Of a stretch of DNA of 64,000 bases, positions 33,576-42,073 are shown in pieces. Made by a program: the position numbers and the translations under genes. Positions within the stretch are counted from its first letter, which is position 1, and each line of letters begins with the position of its first letter. The notes under the pieces were generated by a model that saw only the letters and a list, made by a program, of their open reading frames with translations, was not told where the DNA came from and did not search any database. The DNA is from Reclinomonas americana ATCC 50394 (taxonomy: Eukaryota; Jakobida; Jakobea; Jakobida), in the NCBI GenBank assembly GCA_048213135.1, contig PS015009.1, forward strand, positions 1,736,001 through 1,800,000, given 5' to 3'.

Positions 33576-34171
33576 ATTTATTTGATACACCGGCAACGGG
33601 AAACCTGTTGCCTTATGATGGTGAAGTAATTTATTTCGGAAGACTGCTGTCTGAAAAAGACGCCAGTCACTACCTGCGGAAATTGCTGGATGATATTAGC
33701 TGGAAACACGATGAAGCGGTGATCTTTGGCCGGCACATCGTTACCCGGCGCAAAGTAGCCTGGTACGGAGATAACGATTACGCCTATACGTATTCCGGCA
33801 GAACCAGGCAGGCCTTACCCTGGACAAAAGAGTTACTGGAGCTGAAAGCCCTGGTGGAACCTGCCACCGGCGCCAGTTATAACTCCTGCCTGCTCAACCT
33901 CTATCATAATGGCGATGAAGGTATGGCCTGGCACAGCGATGATGAAAAGATGCTGTTGAAAGATGGCAGCATCGCTTCCCTGAGCCTCGGAGCGGAAAGG
34001 AAATTCTCGCTGAAACATCGTGCCGGCGGGGAAACGCGTTCCCTGCTGCTGGGCAATGGCAGCCTGCTCGAAATGAAAGGAACCACGCAAACCTACTGGA
34101 TGCACAGCCTGCCTAAATCCAAAAAAGTGACACAGCCCAGGGTAAACCTCACCTTTCGTACAATGGTATAA
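33563..34171 (+). CDS. alkB: AlkB-like 2-oxoglutarate/Fe(II)-dependent DNA dioxygenase
   Basis: A 202-residue member of the AlkB family, closer to the ALKBH2/3-like bacterial type. The substrate lid precedes YNSCLLNLYHNGDEGMAWHS; iron ligands are the His and Asp of WHSDDE and the His of YWMHSLPKSKKV. The 2-oxoglutarate-binding Arg residues are in QPRVNLTFR. It removes 1-methyladenine and 3-methylcytosine by oxidation. The start overlaps the zinc module gene; a Met three codons later is also possible. It completes a set covering N7/N3-alkyl purines, O6-guanine and N1/N3 lesions. Confidence 0.92.
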   Translation: METMNLFDTPATGNLLPYDGEVIYFGRLLSEKDASHYLRKLLDDISWKHDEAVIFGRHIVTRRKVAWYGDNDYAYTYSGRTRQALPWTKELLELKALVEPATGASYNSCLLNLYHNGDEGMAWHSDDEKMLLKDGSIASLSLGAERKFSLKHRAGGETRSLLLGNGSLLEMKGTTQTYWMHSLPKSKKVTQPRVNLTFRTMV

Positions 34172-34180
34172 TTGTTTTGA

Positions 34181-34597
34181 TTATTGCCGGGCCTTATCGT
34201 AATGCAGCAGCCAGTTATTGCCATACCTGTCGGTGAGATCCCCGAACAAAGCGCCCCAGAAGGAAATTTCCAGTGGGTGAGTAGCTTTACCACCCTCCAC
34301 AAGTTTATTATAAAAAGACCTGGTCTCCTCTTCACTGCTGCAGTTCAGCATCAGGGATACGCTGTTGCCTTTTACCAGTCCGTGCTCGGCCACCATATCG
34401 GTAGCCATCAGTACCAATCCCTCTTTAACGAGTGTACCATGCAGGATGCAGTCTTTCATTTGCTGCGGCATTTTTCCGGCAAGGGGAGATTCGCCGATGG
34501 TTTGCAGGCTGAGTTCGCCGCCCAGGCATTGCTGGTAAAAGCTCATGGCTTCGCGGCAGTTGCCATTAAAGGTGAGGTAACTATTGATCTGTGTCAT
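34181..34597 (-). CDS. VOC-superfamily protein (PhnB-like)
   Basis: A 138-residue PhnB-like protein: INSYLTFNGNCREAMSFYQQ, LGGELSLQTIGESP, LMLNCSSEEETRSFYNKLVE, and WGALFGDLTDRYGNNWLLHY. These small dimeric proteins are widespread and mostly of unknown function; despite the name they are not linked to phosphonate use. It stands 11 bases downstream of the DinB gene on the same strand, so the two share a transcript, and it is convergent with alkB. Confidence 0.85.
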   Translation of the reverse strand: MTQINSYLTFNGNCREAMSFYQQCLGGELSLQTIGESPLAGKMPQQMKDCILHGTLVKEGLVLMATDMVAEHGLVKGNSVSLMLNCSSEEETRSFYNKLVEGGKATHPLEISFWGALFGDLTDRYGNNWLLHYDKARQ

Positions 34598-34608
34598 GCT
34601 TGTAAGGG

Positions 34609-35112
34609 TTACTGTTGAGCGTCGTCATAAATTTTTTGCAGCTGGTGCGTATGCCGCTGAATGTGGATCAGGGAGAAGTTAAACCACTCCAGCCGTGTGA
34701 GCTTACCAAACACAGGCAGTTCACTGTCGGTACACAACCGGGTGAGATCGGGCATATCGGCAACAGCTAGAAAATCGGCCTTAATTTTTTTCCAGGCGTC
34801 TTCCGCTTCATCCTGCTTCAACTGGCCGGATGGGATAAGGAATTCCGGCGCATTCAGTCGCTGGCTGTAATCCAGGAAAAGGTTCTCGATCACGGGTATC
34901 TTTTCCGCCGGTTCGCGGTCGCAGTCGGCGGTATTGCCGTTTGCCAGGCGGGATAGTCCGCCCGAGGCCTTGATAATATGTTCCGATACTTCCGATGCCG
35001 ACCATCCACCATAAGATGGGGGTGTATGCCATTTTTCAACCGGGAAATTTTGCACCAATAACTGCATGTCGCCGATCGTTTTTTCCGCCCTGATACTTAA
35101 TAAAGTACTCAT
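34609..35112 (-). CDS. DinB-like (DUF664-type) protein
   Basis: A 167-residue four-helix-bundle protein. The metal-binding His pattern is visible: SEHIIKASGG in helix 2 and HIQRHTHQLQKIYDD near the end. The start is the ATG at 35112-35110 (MSTLLSIRAEKT); the frame extension upstream is not supported. DinB-type proteins are putative metal-dependent hydrolases or thiol transferases. It is divergent from the GlxA-type regulator, with a -7 element TAAGTTTG at 35171-35164. Confidence 0.8.
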   Translation of the reverse strand: MSTLLSIRAEKTIGDMQLLVQNFPVEKWHTPPSYGGWSASEVSEHIIKASGGLSRLANGNTADCDREPAEKIPVIENLFLDYSQRLNAPEFLIPSGQLKQDEAEDAWKKIKADFLAVADMPDLTRLCTDSELPVFGKLTRLEWFNFSLIHIQRHTHQLQKIYDDAQQ

Positions 35113-35163
35113 AAGAATGATTTTTTTCTGATGTGATGTCAATCTACGCGATTGATTACCACA

Positions 35164-35171
35164 CAAACTTA
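35164..35171 (-). promoter_or_regulatory. -7 element TAAGTTTG of the DinB/VOC transcript
   Basis: Read on the minus strand the bases are TAAGTTTG, a match to TAnnTTTG, 51 bases before the DinB start. The nearest upstream TTG is 27 bases away rather than 20. Confidence 0.4.
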
Positions 35172-35219
35172 GTCCCGAAAGGCCGGATCGGAAGGGTGCA
35201 AAAACGACTATTTGAGGGG

Positions 35220-35265
35220 TTGTTTACGACAAGTTCTTTACTTAGCTTTGTCCATACAGAACTTG
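35220..35265 (+). promoter_or_regulatory. GlxA-type regulator promoter inside an 8-base inverted repeat
   Basis: TTG (35220-35222), exactly 20 bases, TAGCTTTG (35243-35250). The -7 element is framed by CAAGTTCT (35230-35237) and AGAACTTG (35258-35265), a perfect inverted repeat separated by 20 bases. A protein bound there would cover the start site, so it is a candidate operator for autoregulation. Confidence 0.6.
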
Positions 35266-35284
35266 TAATAAATCGATTGTTATT

Positions 35285-36262
35285 ATGAAGCACATCTCTA
35301 TCCTGGTGCCGGAAACCGCTGTTGTGGAGGCTATTGCCGATCCCCGGTACCTGTTTACCATGGTCAATAAATTCTTTGAATCAGAAGGCAAATCACCCTT
35401 GTTCGAAGTAGAACTGGTAGGCCAGTCAAAGGAGATTCGCCTGGTCAACAGCCTGTTTTCCGTACATGCTGAAAAACTGCTTCATGAGGTGAAACATACC
35501 GACCTGGTGCTGATTCCCGCCATCAGCGGCGATATAGATACAGCGCTTCACCTGAACAGGGATTTTGTGCCCTGGATCGTTGACCGGTATCATGGGGGAG
35601 CCGAAGTAGCGTCGCTTTGCATAGGCGCTTTCCTGCTGGCGGATACCGGTTTATTAAAAGGAAAGAAATGTTCCACCCACTGGTTGCATGCGACTGATTT
35701 CAGGAATATGTTTCCTGATGTGGAACTGGTAGATGGAAGTATCATTACCGAAGAGCAGGGATTGTATTCCAGCGGGGGCGCCAACTCGTACTGGAACCTG
35801 TTGCTGTACCTGGTAGAGAAGTATACCGACAGGGATACCGCTATTCTCGCCTCCAAATTTTTTGCCATTGATATCGACCGCGACAGCCAGGCTGCCTTTA
35901 TGATGTTCAACGGGCAGAAAGATCACGAGGATGAAGAGATTGCTAAGGCGCAGGATTTCATCGAGAATAATTACCAGGACAGGATCACCGTAGATCAGCT
36001 GGCCGATCAACTGGCCATTGGCAGGCGCAGTTTTGAGCGCAGGTTCAAAAAGGCAACGAACAATACCGTGGTGGAATATATTCAGCGGGTGAAGATAGAA
36101 GCCGCTAAACGCAGGCTGGAAAGCAGCCGTAAGAACATCAGTGAAGTGATGTATGAAGTGGGGTATACCGATACCAAGGCTTTCCGGGATGTGTTCAAAA
36201 AAATAACGGGTCTTACACCGATCGAGTATCGTAACAAATACAACAAACAGGCTGCAGCCTGA
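35285..36262 (+). CDS. GlxA-family AraC-type regulator with DJ-1/PfpI-like domain
   Basis: A 325-residue regulator. Residues 1-180 form a class I amidotransferase-like domain with the nucleophile elbow ASLCIGAFLLADTGLLKGKK and the following CSTHWLHATDF, typical of GlxA-type sensors that are not proven enzymes. Residues about 220-320 are the AraC double helix-turn-helix (YQDRITVDQLADQLAIGRRS; NISEVMYEVGYTDTKAFRDV; TGLTPIEYRNKYN). Its promoter lies in an inverted repeat. Divergent DinB/VOC genes are the likely targets. The ligand is unknown. Confidence 0.9.
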   Translation: MKHISILVPETAVVEAIADPRYLFTMVNKFFESEGKSPLFEVELVGQSKEIRLVNSLFSVHAEKLLHEVKHTDLVLIPAISGDIDTALHLNRDFVPWIVDRYHGGAEVASLCIGAFLLADTGLLKGKKCSTHWLHATDFRNMFPDVELVDGSIITEEQGLYSSGGANSYWNLLLYLVEKYTDRDTAILASKFFAIDIDRDSQAAFMMFNGQKDHEDEEIAKAQDFIENNYQDRITVDQLADQLAIGRRSFERRFKKATNNTVVEYIQRVKIEAAKRRLESSRKNISEVMYEVGYTDTKAFRDVFKKITGLTPIEYRNKYNKQAAA

Positions 36263-36375
36263 CCGCAGGAAGATGTATTGAATCTTTAACAGGCGATCAA
36301 CATTATCACCCACGCTCTCTTTTCCTTCCGGGATAACTGTATCTTGCAATTGCTTTACAGGAAGCACCGCCATTT

Positions 36376-37227
36376 ATGAAAGAAATGTATGTCAGTAAGG
36401 ATGCTGCCGGCCGGCTTTTGCTGCTTAAAAACGAAACCGTATTCGAGCAGCATTATCCCGGTGATGGAAAAGGACTGAGATATTACACCATTACCTGGAA
36501 CCATGGCCCCGCACAAAAGGTCATCATTGATGAGGTACAGTACGAAATGCCCGCTGGCGCAGTTCTCCCGATCATGATGAATCAGGCATTTCGTTTCGAA
36601 CACCCGGAGCAGGTGATTGCCTGGCAATTCAACCGTGAGTTTTATTGTGTTGTGAACCACGATGCGGAAGTAGGCTGTGTGGGTTTCGTTTTCTACGGGC
36701 CGCAGCCGGTGTTTTTTATTCATATCGATGAAGAAGCCTCCCGAAAAATGGAGCACCTGCTGGAACTGTTTGAAGAAGAGATGGATTCCGAAGAAGAGAT
36801 TAAAGGAGAAATGCTTCGTATGCTGCTGGTCAGGCTGATCATCAATATCACCCGCCTCGCCAAAAAGCAATACCTCGGCAGCGAGGACCCGCCAGAAAAA
36901 TTTAACCTGGTCAGGCAATACCACCTGCTGGTGGAAATACATTACCAGCGGGAACACCAGGTGCAGTATTATGCCGGGCTGCTGAACAGGTCGCCCAAAA
37001 CACTCTCCAATATTTTTTCAGTGCACAGCAAAAAAACACCCCTGCAGGTGATCCAGGAAAGGATCATACTGGAAGCCAGGAGGTTGTTCCTGTATACCGA
37101 CCTGTCGGTGAAAGAGATCGCCGCCCGCCTTGGGTTTGAGGATGTATCGCACTTCAGCCGTTTTTTCAAGAACCAGACGGCCATTAATCCCTCCGACCTG
37201 CGGAAGTCCATACAGCAGAACATGTAG
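36376..37227 (+). CDS. AraC-family transcription regulator
   Basis: A 283-residue regulator. The N-terminal 120 residues are cupin-like (HGPAQKVIIDEVQYEMPAGA; FEHPEQVIAWQFNREFYCVV), which is likely a ligand domain. An acidic linker helix follows (HLLELFEEEMDSEEEIKGEM). The C-terminus is an AraC helix-turn-helix pair (NRSPKTLSNIFSVHSKKTPL; DLSVKEIAARLGFEDVSHFS; NPSDLRKSI). It stands 86 bases before the YHS-domain genes on the same strand and is the obvious candidate to control them. Confidence 0.88.
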   Translation: MKEMYVSKDAAGRLLLLKNETVFEQHYPGDGKGLRYYTITWNHGPAQKVIIDEVQYEMPAGAVLPIMMNQAFRFEHPEQVIAWQFNREFYCVVNHDAEVGCVGFVFYGPQPVFFIHIDEEASRKMEHLLELFEEEMDSEEEIKGEMLRMLLVRLIINITRLAKKQYLGSEDPPEKFNLVRQYHLLVEIHYQREHQVQYYAGLLNRSPKTLSNIFSVHSKKTPLQVIQERIILEARRLFLYTDLSVKEIAARLGFEDVSHFSRFFKNQTAINPSDLRKSIQQNM

Positions 37228-37313
37228 GGAAAAATATCCCAGTCTTCGGGAAATATGTCTATTCCCTGGCCACGCTATTCCCGGCAATTTTGTATTGCAA
37301 AAATCAATACAGG

Positions 37314-37742
37314 ATGCGGCTTATTTTTCTTAATCTTCTTGTCCTTTTTTCTTTTACTGCAGAAGCACAGAGCGTGAGCTATTGCAGCAAAGACGGTAAC
37401 GCAATAAAAGGGTACGACCCCGTTGCCTATTTCCTCGACGGTAAGGCAATACAGGGCGATGAAAGTTTTTCATATGAATGGAGCGGCAGCAGGTGGCTCT
37501 TTACAACACAGGCTCACCTCGACAGTTTTAAACTGGCACCCCGGAAATATGCCCCGCAATATGGCGGATACTGCGCCTATGGTGTAAGTGAGAATCACAA
37601 ATCTCCCACCGATCCGCAGGCATGGACCATCATTGACAATAAATTATACCTGAATTACAGTCCCAAAGTGAAGAACCTGTGGCTGAAAGATACAACCGGC
37701 AGGATACAGCAGGCGAACAGCTACTGGCCCTCACTTCAATAA
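37314..37742 (+). CDS. Exported YHS-domain protein (copy 1)
   Basis: A 142-residue protein with signal peptide MRLIFLNLLVLFSFTAEAQ. The YHS-like core reads AIKGYDPVAYFLDGKAIQGD, FTTQAHLDSFKLAPRKYAPQ and YGGYCAYGVSEN. YHS domains in transport and redox proteins bind metals such as copper; here the Cys pair near SYC and YC may serve. The ATG at 37314 gives the signal peptide directly. A near-consensus promoter (TTC-N20-CAATTTTG, 37262-37292) precedes it. It is followed 18 bases later by a paralogue. Confidence 0.82.
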   Translation: MRLIFLNLLVLFSFTAEAQSVSYCSKDGNAIKGYDPVAYFLDGKAIQGDESFSYEWSGSRWLFTTQAHLDSFKLAPRKYAPQYGGYCAYGVSENHKSPTDPQAWTIIDNKLYLNYSPKVKNLWLKDTTGRIQQANSYWPSLQ

Positions 37743-37760
37743 ATCTCAACGCATATGATC

Positions 37761-38222
37761 ATGAAAAGAATATACCTGGCATTGCTGCTCCTGGCAGGCA
37801 CGGCTATAACGACAGAAGCCCAGCAGGCGATACGTACCCGCCATTTTAATACCGAAAAAGGAATCGCCATCAAAGGATACGATCCTGTAGCTTACTTCAC
37901 CGACAACAAGGCGGTAAAAGGGAATAAACAGTGGGCGGCCATAGCGGAAGGGGTGACCTATTATTTTTCCAGTGCGTCCCATAAAGACCTGTTCCTGAAA
38001 AATTTTTCCCGTTATGAACCACAGTATGGAGGCTGGTGCGCTTACGCTATGGGCGCCAGTGGGGAAAAAGTTGACATTGACCCGGAAACATTCAAGATCA
38101 GGGATGGCAGGCTTTATCTCTTCTACCACAGCTTTTTCAACAATACACTTACCAAATGGAATAAGGATGAAAGCAGGCTGAAGGTTAATGCCGACGCCAG
38201 CTGGACAAATATTTTTCACTAA
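37761..38222 (+). CDS. Exported YHS-domain protein (copy 2)
   Basis: A 153-residue paralogue of the preceding gene with signal peptide MKRIYLALLLLAGTAITTEA. The same core is present: AIKGYDPVAYFTDNKAVKGN, SSASHKDLFLKNFSRYEPQY and GGWCAYAMGASGEKVDIDPE. The pair arose by tandem duplication and has diverged beyond the core. The 3' end sits just before the DoxX-like gene, so the YHS pair, DoxX and perhaps the genes up to 41024 may form one transcript. The function is probably periplasmic metal handling, as inferred for the first copy. Confidence 0.82.
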   Translation: MKRIYLALLLLAGTAITTEAQQAIRTRHFNTEKGIAIKGYDPVAYFTDNKAVKGNKQWAAIAEGVTYYFSSASHKDLFLKNFSRYEPQYGGWCAYAMGASGEKVDIDPETFKIRDGRLYLFYHSFFNNTLTKWNKDESRLKVNADASWTNIFH

Positions 38223-38241
38223 CCTGTTATTACTAACTATT

Positions 38242-38652
38242 ATGAATATACGCAATATTATTTCCTGGATACTTCGGATAGCTGCAGCGGTTATCCTTTT
38301 GCAAACGCTTTACTTCAAATTTACAGGCCACCCTGAATCCGTGGAGCTGTTCAGTAAGCTGGGCGTGGAGCCCTGGGGCAGAATTGGTACAGGTATCATA
38401 GAACTGGAGGCTGCACTGCTGCTGCTCATCCCGTCAACGGTATTCGCAGGTGCGGTCATGGGAACAGGCCTCATGCTGGGTGCTATCGCGTCGCACCTGC
38501 TGGTGATCGGTATAGTATCAAAAGGAGACGGTGGTCAGTTGTTCATCCTGGCAATCATCGTGCTGGTTTGCTGCCTTATCCTGCTCATATTACACCGTGC
38601 TGCGGGCATTGCCTTGCTCAACCGGTTTACAGGAAAGAAACAATTAAACTGA
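38242..38652 (+). CDS. DoxX-like membrane protein
   Basis: A 136-residue protein with four membrane segments: IISWILRIAAAVILLQTLYF, TGIIELEAALLLLIPSTVFA, GAVMGTGLMLGAIASHLLVI and LFILAIIVLVCCLILLILHR. The start MNIRNIISWILRI and the ending FKFTGHPESVELFSKLG / EPWGRIGTGIIELE match the DoxX-like family, four-helix proteins tied to redox or envelope stress. It follows the YHS pair directly. The ATG at 38242 is used; an upstream in-frame Met would overlap the YHS gene. Confidence 0.82.
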   Translation: MNIRNIISWILRIAAAVILLQTLYFKFTGHPESVELFSKLGVEPWGRIGTGIIELEAALLLLIPSTVFAGAVMGTGLMLGAIASHLLVIGIVSKGDGGQLFILAIIVLVCCLILLILHRAAGIALLNRFTGKKQLN

Positions 38653-38670
38653 TCAACAATTACTTTTAAC

Positions 38671-39165
38671 ATGATCCATCAGCAGCTAACTCACCAGCTT
38701 GATGATTTATCGGACCTCCTGCACCGGCTTAGCCCGGCCCAGTACAGCCGCAGGATACCTCATCTTGGTGATGCCAGTATAGGCGGACATACAAGACATA
38801 TTATCGAACTCATCCGTTGCCTTACATCCGCCTATGAAAAAGGGGTGATCGATTATCACAACAGGCAACGCAACCTGGAACTGGAGAGCAACAAACAAGC
38901 GGCACTGGAACAGCTGGAAGAGGAAAGAAAAAATCTCGTACGGGGCGACAAGGTTCTGCAACTCAGGCTGGAAACGGGTATTGCCGGAGAAACCATCTCC
39001 ACAACGTTTTTCCGCGAACTTGTTTATCATACCGAACATACCATCCACCATATGGCGCTCATAAAAGTGGCATTGCACGAACAGCAGTTGCAGCTTACCG
39101 GCGAGAACTTTGGTATGGCTTATTCAACAATACAATACCGTGCCCGGCAGGCGGCATCGGTCTGA
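38671..39165 (+). CDS. DinB-family protein
   Basis: A 164-residue helical bundle. His residues at the usual metal positions are seen in IGGHTRHIIELI (helix 2) and in VYHTEHTIHHMALIKVALHE near the end. It is distinct from the DinB-like protein at 34609-35112. The family contains putative metal-dependent thiol or hydrolase enzymes, but the substrate is unknown. It stands 18 bases after DoxX and 12 before the NRDE gene, so it is part of the same run of genes. Confidence 0.8.
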   Translation: MIHQQLTHQLDDLSDLLHRLSPAQYSRRIPHLGDASIGGHTRHIIELIRCLTSAYEKGVIDYHNRQRNLELESNKQAALEQLEEERKNLVRGDKVLQLRLETGIAGETISTTFFRELVYHTEHTIHHMALIKVALHEQQLQLTGENFGMAYSTIQYRARQAASV

Positions 39166-39177
39166 AAAAAGATCACC

Positions 39178-39924
39178 ATGTGTACCGTATTATTCATTCC
39201 GCTGGAAAAAAGATGTTGTTTCGTTTCGTTAAGAGACGAAGATCCTTCCCGCTCCAGGGCACTGGAACCTCAGTTGGTAAATAATATGTATGCTGCACCA
39301 ATGGATACGTTGGCTGGTGGTACATGGTGCGGGGCTGACCGGTATGGTAACGTAATCATATTGCTCAACGGAGGTTTTACGGCTCACCGGAAAAAGAGCC
39401 ATTATGCCGGCAGCCGCGGACTGGTAGTGACCCGCCTGCTGGAGAGTGAATTGCCGGTACTGGAGTGGACAATAATGGACCTCGCCGGTACAGAACCCTT
39501 TACACTTGTGGTATGGTCCGGGGGCAGGTTGTATGAATTGGTGTGGGATGGAAAACAGAAACACCGTGCAGGGTATGATCATACCACGCCACACATCTGG
39601 TCATCCTGTACTCTGTATGACGCCGCGGCCAGGCAGCAAAGAAAAACCCGTTTTACACAATGGATGAATACGATGCCGGAGATCAGCTGGCAAATGCTCA
39701 TGCAATTTTTCCGTCATGACAAGGATCAATGGAACGGGTTCATGATCAATCGTGATGGAAAAGTCTGCACACTCAGTTATACCTGTATCAGTCATTATCC
39801 CGGTTTGAAAACAATGCTTCATTATACAGAATTCGATACCGGTAAAGAGGCAGACCTGGAATTGAAGCTGCTTCCCGCAGGAGAATGTTGCCTTCATCAC
39901 CCTGTAGCCCATTACTGCATATGA
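39178..39924 (+). CDS. NRDE/TANGO2-family protein
   Basis: A 248-residue protein starting MCTVLFIPLEKRCCFVSLRD, where the Cys2 N-terminus and RDE of the family are present. GGTWCGADRYGNVIILLNGG matches the GTW.G....G..... pattern of NRDE/TANGO2 proteins, which have an Ntn-hydrolase-like fold. In eukaryotes TANGO2 is linked to haem and lipid homeostasis; the bacterial role is unclear. The stop overlaps the ATP-grasp start as ATGA, so the two are coupled in translation. Confidence 0.8.
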   Translation: MCTVLFIPLEKRCCFVSLRDEDPSRSRALEPQLVNNMYAAPMDTLAGGTWCGADRYGNVIILLNGGFTAHRKKSHYAGSRGLVVTRLLESELPVLEWTIMDLAGTEPFTLVVWSGGRLYELVWDGKQKHRAGYDHTTPHIWSSCTLYDAAARQQRKTRFTQWMNTMPEISWQMLMQFFRHDKDQWNGFMINRDGKVCTLSYTCISHYPGLKTMLHYTEFDTGKEADLELKLLPAGECCLHHPVAHYCI

Positions 39925-41024
39925 CTACATCATACCGGCTGAAACGGGCATGGATAAAATTCCGGCACTGGGAATACTGGCCCATGTGGGTGGTATACCT
40001 GCCGGTCAGTTTTTATTATGTCTGCCTTGCTTTAAGGGCCAGGTCATTTTTCTTTTTTTCTGCGGCTAACCCCTCTATAGAAACCGGGGGAATGTTTTTT
40101 GAAAGCAAATGGGATATTTTCAGGCTGATACCACTGCAGTATTACCCCGCTACCCTGCTGGTACACGATCAGGAAAACCGGGGTGATGTTTTCCGCGATA
40201 TACAGGAAAGGAAAATGCGTTTCCCACTGATCGCGAAACCCAACAGGGGGGAAAGAGGCTGGCGTGTGGAGATCATAAAAGATGAAGAAGGATTGCGGCA
40301 GTACCTGCATACGTACCCATGTGATTGCCTGTTGCAGGAGTACATAGACTGGCCCGTGGAGATCAGCGTGTTTTACTGCCGGGGCGTTCACGAAAAAAAA
40401 GGACGGATCACTTCCCTCACCCGGAAGGAGTTCCTGAATGTTACGGGTGACGGAGTTTCATCGCTGGCAGAACTGGTAACCCGCCACGAACGGGCTTTAC
40501 TGCAACTGGATGCTTTACAAAAGAACAAAGAGATCGATCTGCAACGGGTGCCTGCAGAAAATGAAAAAGTGATTCTGGTTCCGTTTGGCAACCATATACG
40601 CGGCGCTATGTTTCTTGATGAATGTAACGAGATTGATGAAAGGCTTTGCCAGGTGTTTGACAATATCAGCAACCAGGTACACGGCTTTTATTACGGCCGG
40701 TTCGACATTAAGTGCGAAAGCCTGGAGGCGCTTAAAAACGGGCACAATTTTTCTATCCTTGAACTGAATGGCGCGGGTGCTGAACCAGCTCATATTTACC
40801 AGCCCGGGTTTTCGTTTTTTCGGGCGCAGCGAGTGCTGGCGCAGCATTACCGTAGTATGTTTGATATCGCCAGGGCGAATCACAGGGAAGGGGTTCCTTA
40901 TATGAGTTTCCGGGAATTCCGTGAAGTAAGGGCCGCCGAAAAAAAATATAAATTGTCAGTCAATACAGCCCATTCCTCATTTATTTCTTATCCGACAACG
41001 CGGCGAGCAACACCAGCGTGGTGA
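39921..41024 (+). CDS. ATP-grasp domain protein (D-Ala-D-Ala-ligase-like fold)
   Basis: A 367-residue protein. After a hydrophobic N-terminal stretch (YWPMWVVYLPVSFYYVCLAL, possibly membrane-associated) it follows the ATP-grasp pattern: RFPLIAKPNRGERGWRVEII for the first ATP contact, CLLQEYIDWPVEISVFYC, then GRFDIKCESLEAL and FSILELNGAGAEPAHIYQPG, where the Asp/Glu/Asn bind Mg-ATP. These enzymes join a carboxylate to an amine. The substrate is unknown; it is translationally coupled to the NRDE gene. The C-terminal end is polar and shows no domain. Confidence 0.78.
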   Translation: MTTSYRLKRAWIKFRHWEYWPMWVVYLPVSFYYVCLALRARSFFFFSAANPSIETGGMFFESKWDIFRLIPLQYYPATLLVHDQENRGDVFRDIQERKMRFPLIAKPNRGERGWRVEIIKDEEGLRQYLHTYPCDCLLQEYIDWPVEISVFYCRGVHEKKGRITSLTRKEFLNVTGDGVSSLAELVTRHERALLQLDALQKNKEIDLQRVPAENEKVILVPFGNHIRGAMFLDECNEIDERLCQVFDNISNQVHGFYYGRFDIKCESLEALKNGHNFSILELNGAGAEPAHIYQPGFSFFRAQRVLAQHYRSMFDIARANHREGVPYMSFREFREVRAAEKKYKLSVNTAHSSFISYPTTRRATPAW

Positions 41025-41251
41025 TGTATTTTCCTTTTGTGTAGTACATGATTTTATGTTTTTAATGGTTATACTTTCAATTTGACGCCGCAAATTTCCA
41101 TCGTATTCATTTTTTATCCAACCGCATCCTGACTGAATTGTAGCTTTTGTATGATCAACTGTACACAGACACATTTGATGCAGCTTTCTTCCCGGTTCAT
41201 GCAGGAATAGCTGTTTTACCGCAGGAGTCGTTACTAGCTTCGGAAAAAAAG
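41025..41251 (+). promoter_or_regulatory. Intergenic with -7-like element TAGCTTTTG (41141-41149)
   Basis: About 230 bases between the ATP-grasp and CPBP genes. TAGCTTTTG is TAnnTTTG with one extra base. It would start transcription near 41155, after the earliest possible in-frame start (41147), so translation more likely begins at 41252. Nothing else is visible. Confidence 0.4.
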
Positions 41252-41959
41252 ATGTCTTCACCGATCATTGCACCGGCGCAAAAAAGAACCTCCCGGTTAA
41301 TAGCGCTACTCATCATTATTGTTGTTGCTGTTTACCCGTTTTTAAGGCTGGTAAAATTTCCTTTCAACCTGCCGTTGCCGGCACTTGCGGGATTGCTGGC
41401 CGTGTATATGCAGGACAGGACCATTGCCCACGCCGGTTTCCGCTCTTCCCTGTCATTGACAAAAGTGCTTAAATGGGTGGTAGTTACCTTCTTCATTATT
41501 GAACTGCTTTTTGACCTGCTGCTGCAACCGCTTGTGAACGCGGTCTTTATCGAACCGGCAGATTACTCCGCTTTTTCCTTCCTGGAGGGGAATACACCCA
41601 AATACCTGCGCTACCTCCTGTATACCTGGCTGAGTGCGGCTATCGCGGAGGAAGTGATCTACCGTGGTATACTTATTTACGCCGGAGAAAAATTGTTTAG
41701 TAAAACCTGGGCAGCAGTCGTACTGTCTTCGCTGGTGTTTGCTTCAGGGCATATTTACCAGGGATGGAGCGGCACTGCACTTACTTTCCTGTGGGGACTG
41801 GTATTCAGCGGGATTTACCTGCGATGCGGACGGAATATCATGGTGGTTATACTGGTGCATGGTTTGGTCGACAGTCTTTTTCTTACCCTGGCCTATACAG
41901 GCAGGCTCGATTATTATGTCTCTCCCTTGTCGTACCTGTACCACCTGGTTGCAGGTTAG
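41252..41959 (+). CDS. CPBP-family intramembrane metalloprotease
   Basis: A 235-residue membrane protein (Abi/CAAX-protease group). Motif 1 is the EEVIYRG pair of Glu with Arg, motif 2 has the His in FASGHIYQGW, and motif 3 is VILVHGLVDS. Together these residues place the active site within the membrane. Several members modify or cut peptides, including bacteriocin self-immunity; others have no known substrate. The start MSSPIIAPAQ is preferred because a probable promoter element lies between it and an earlier in-frame Met at 41147. Confidence 0.85.
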   Translation: MSSPIIAPAQKRTSRLIALLIIIVVAVYPFLRLVKFPFNLPLPALAGLLAVYMQDRTIAHAGFRSSLSLTKVLKWVVVTFFIIELLFDLLLQPLVNAVFIEPADYSAFSFLEGNTPKYLRYLLYTWLSAAIAEEVIYRGILIYAGEKLFSKTWAAVVLSSLVFASGHIYQGWSGTALTFLWGLVFSGIYLRCGRNIMVVILVHGLVDSLFLTLAYTGRLDYYVSPLSYLYHLVAG

Positions 41960-42073
41960 CAGGAAGGATACACTTCATCCGCCAAATGATACGGTTCATG
42001 CACGATGCGATTGTACCCCGCCATCATCCCGTATACCTTGCATACAATTTACAACACCATAATAAGTATAGCC

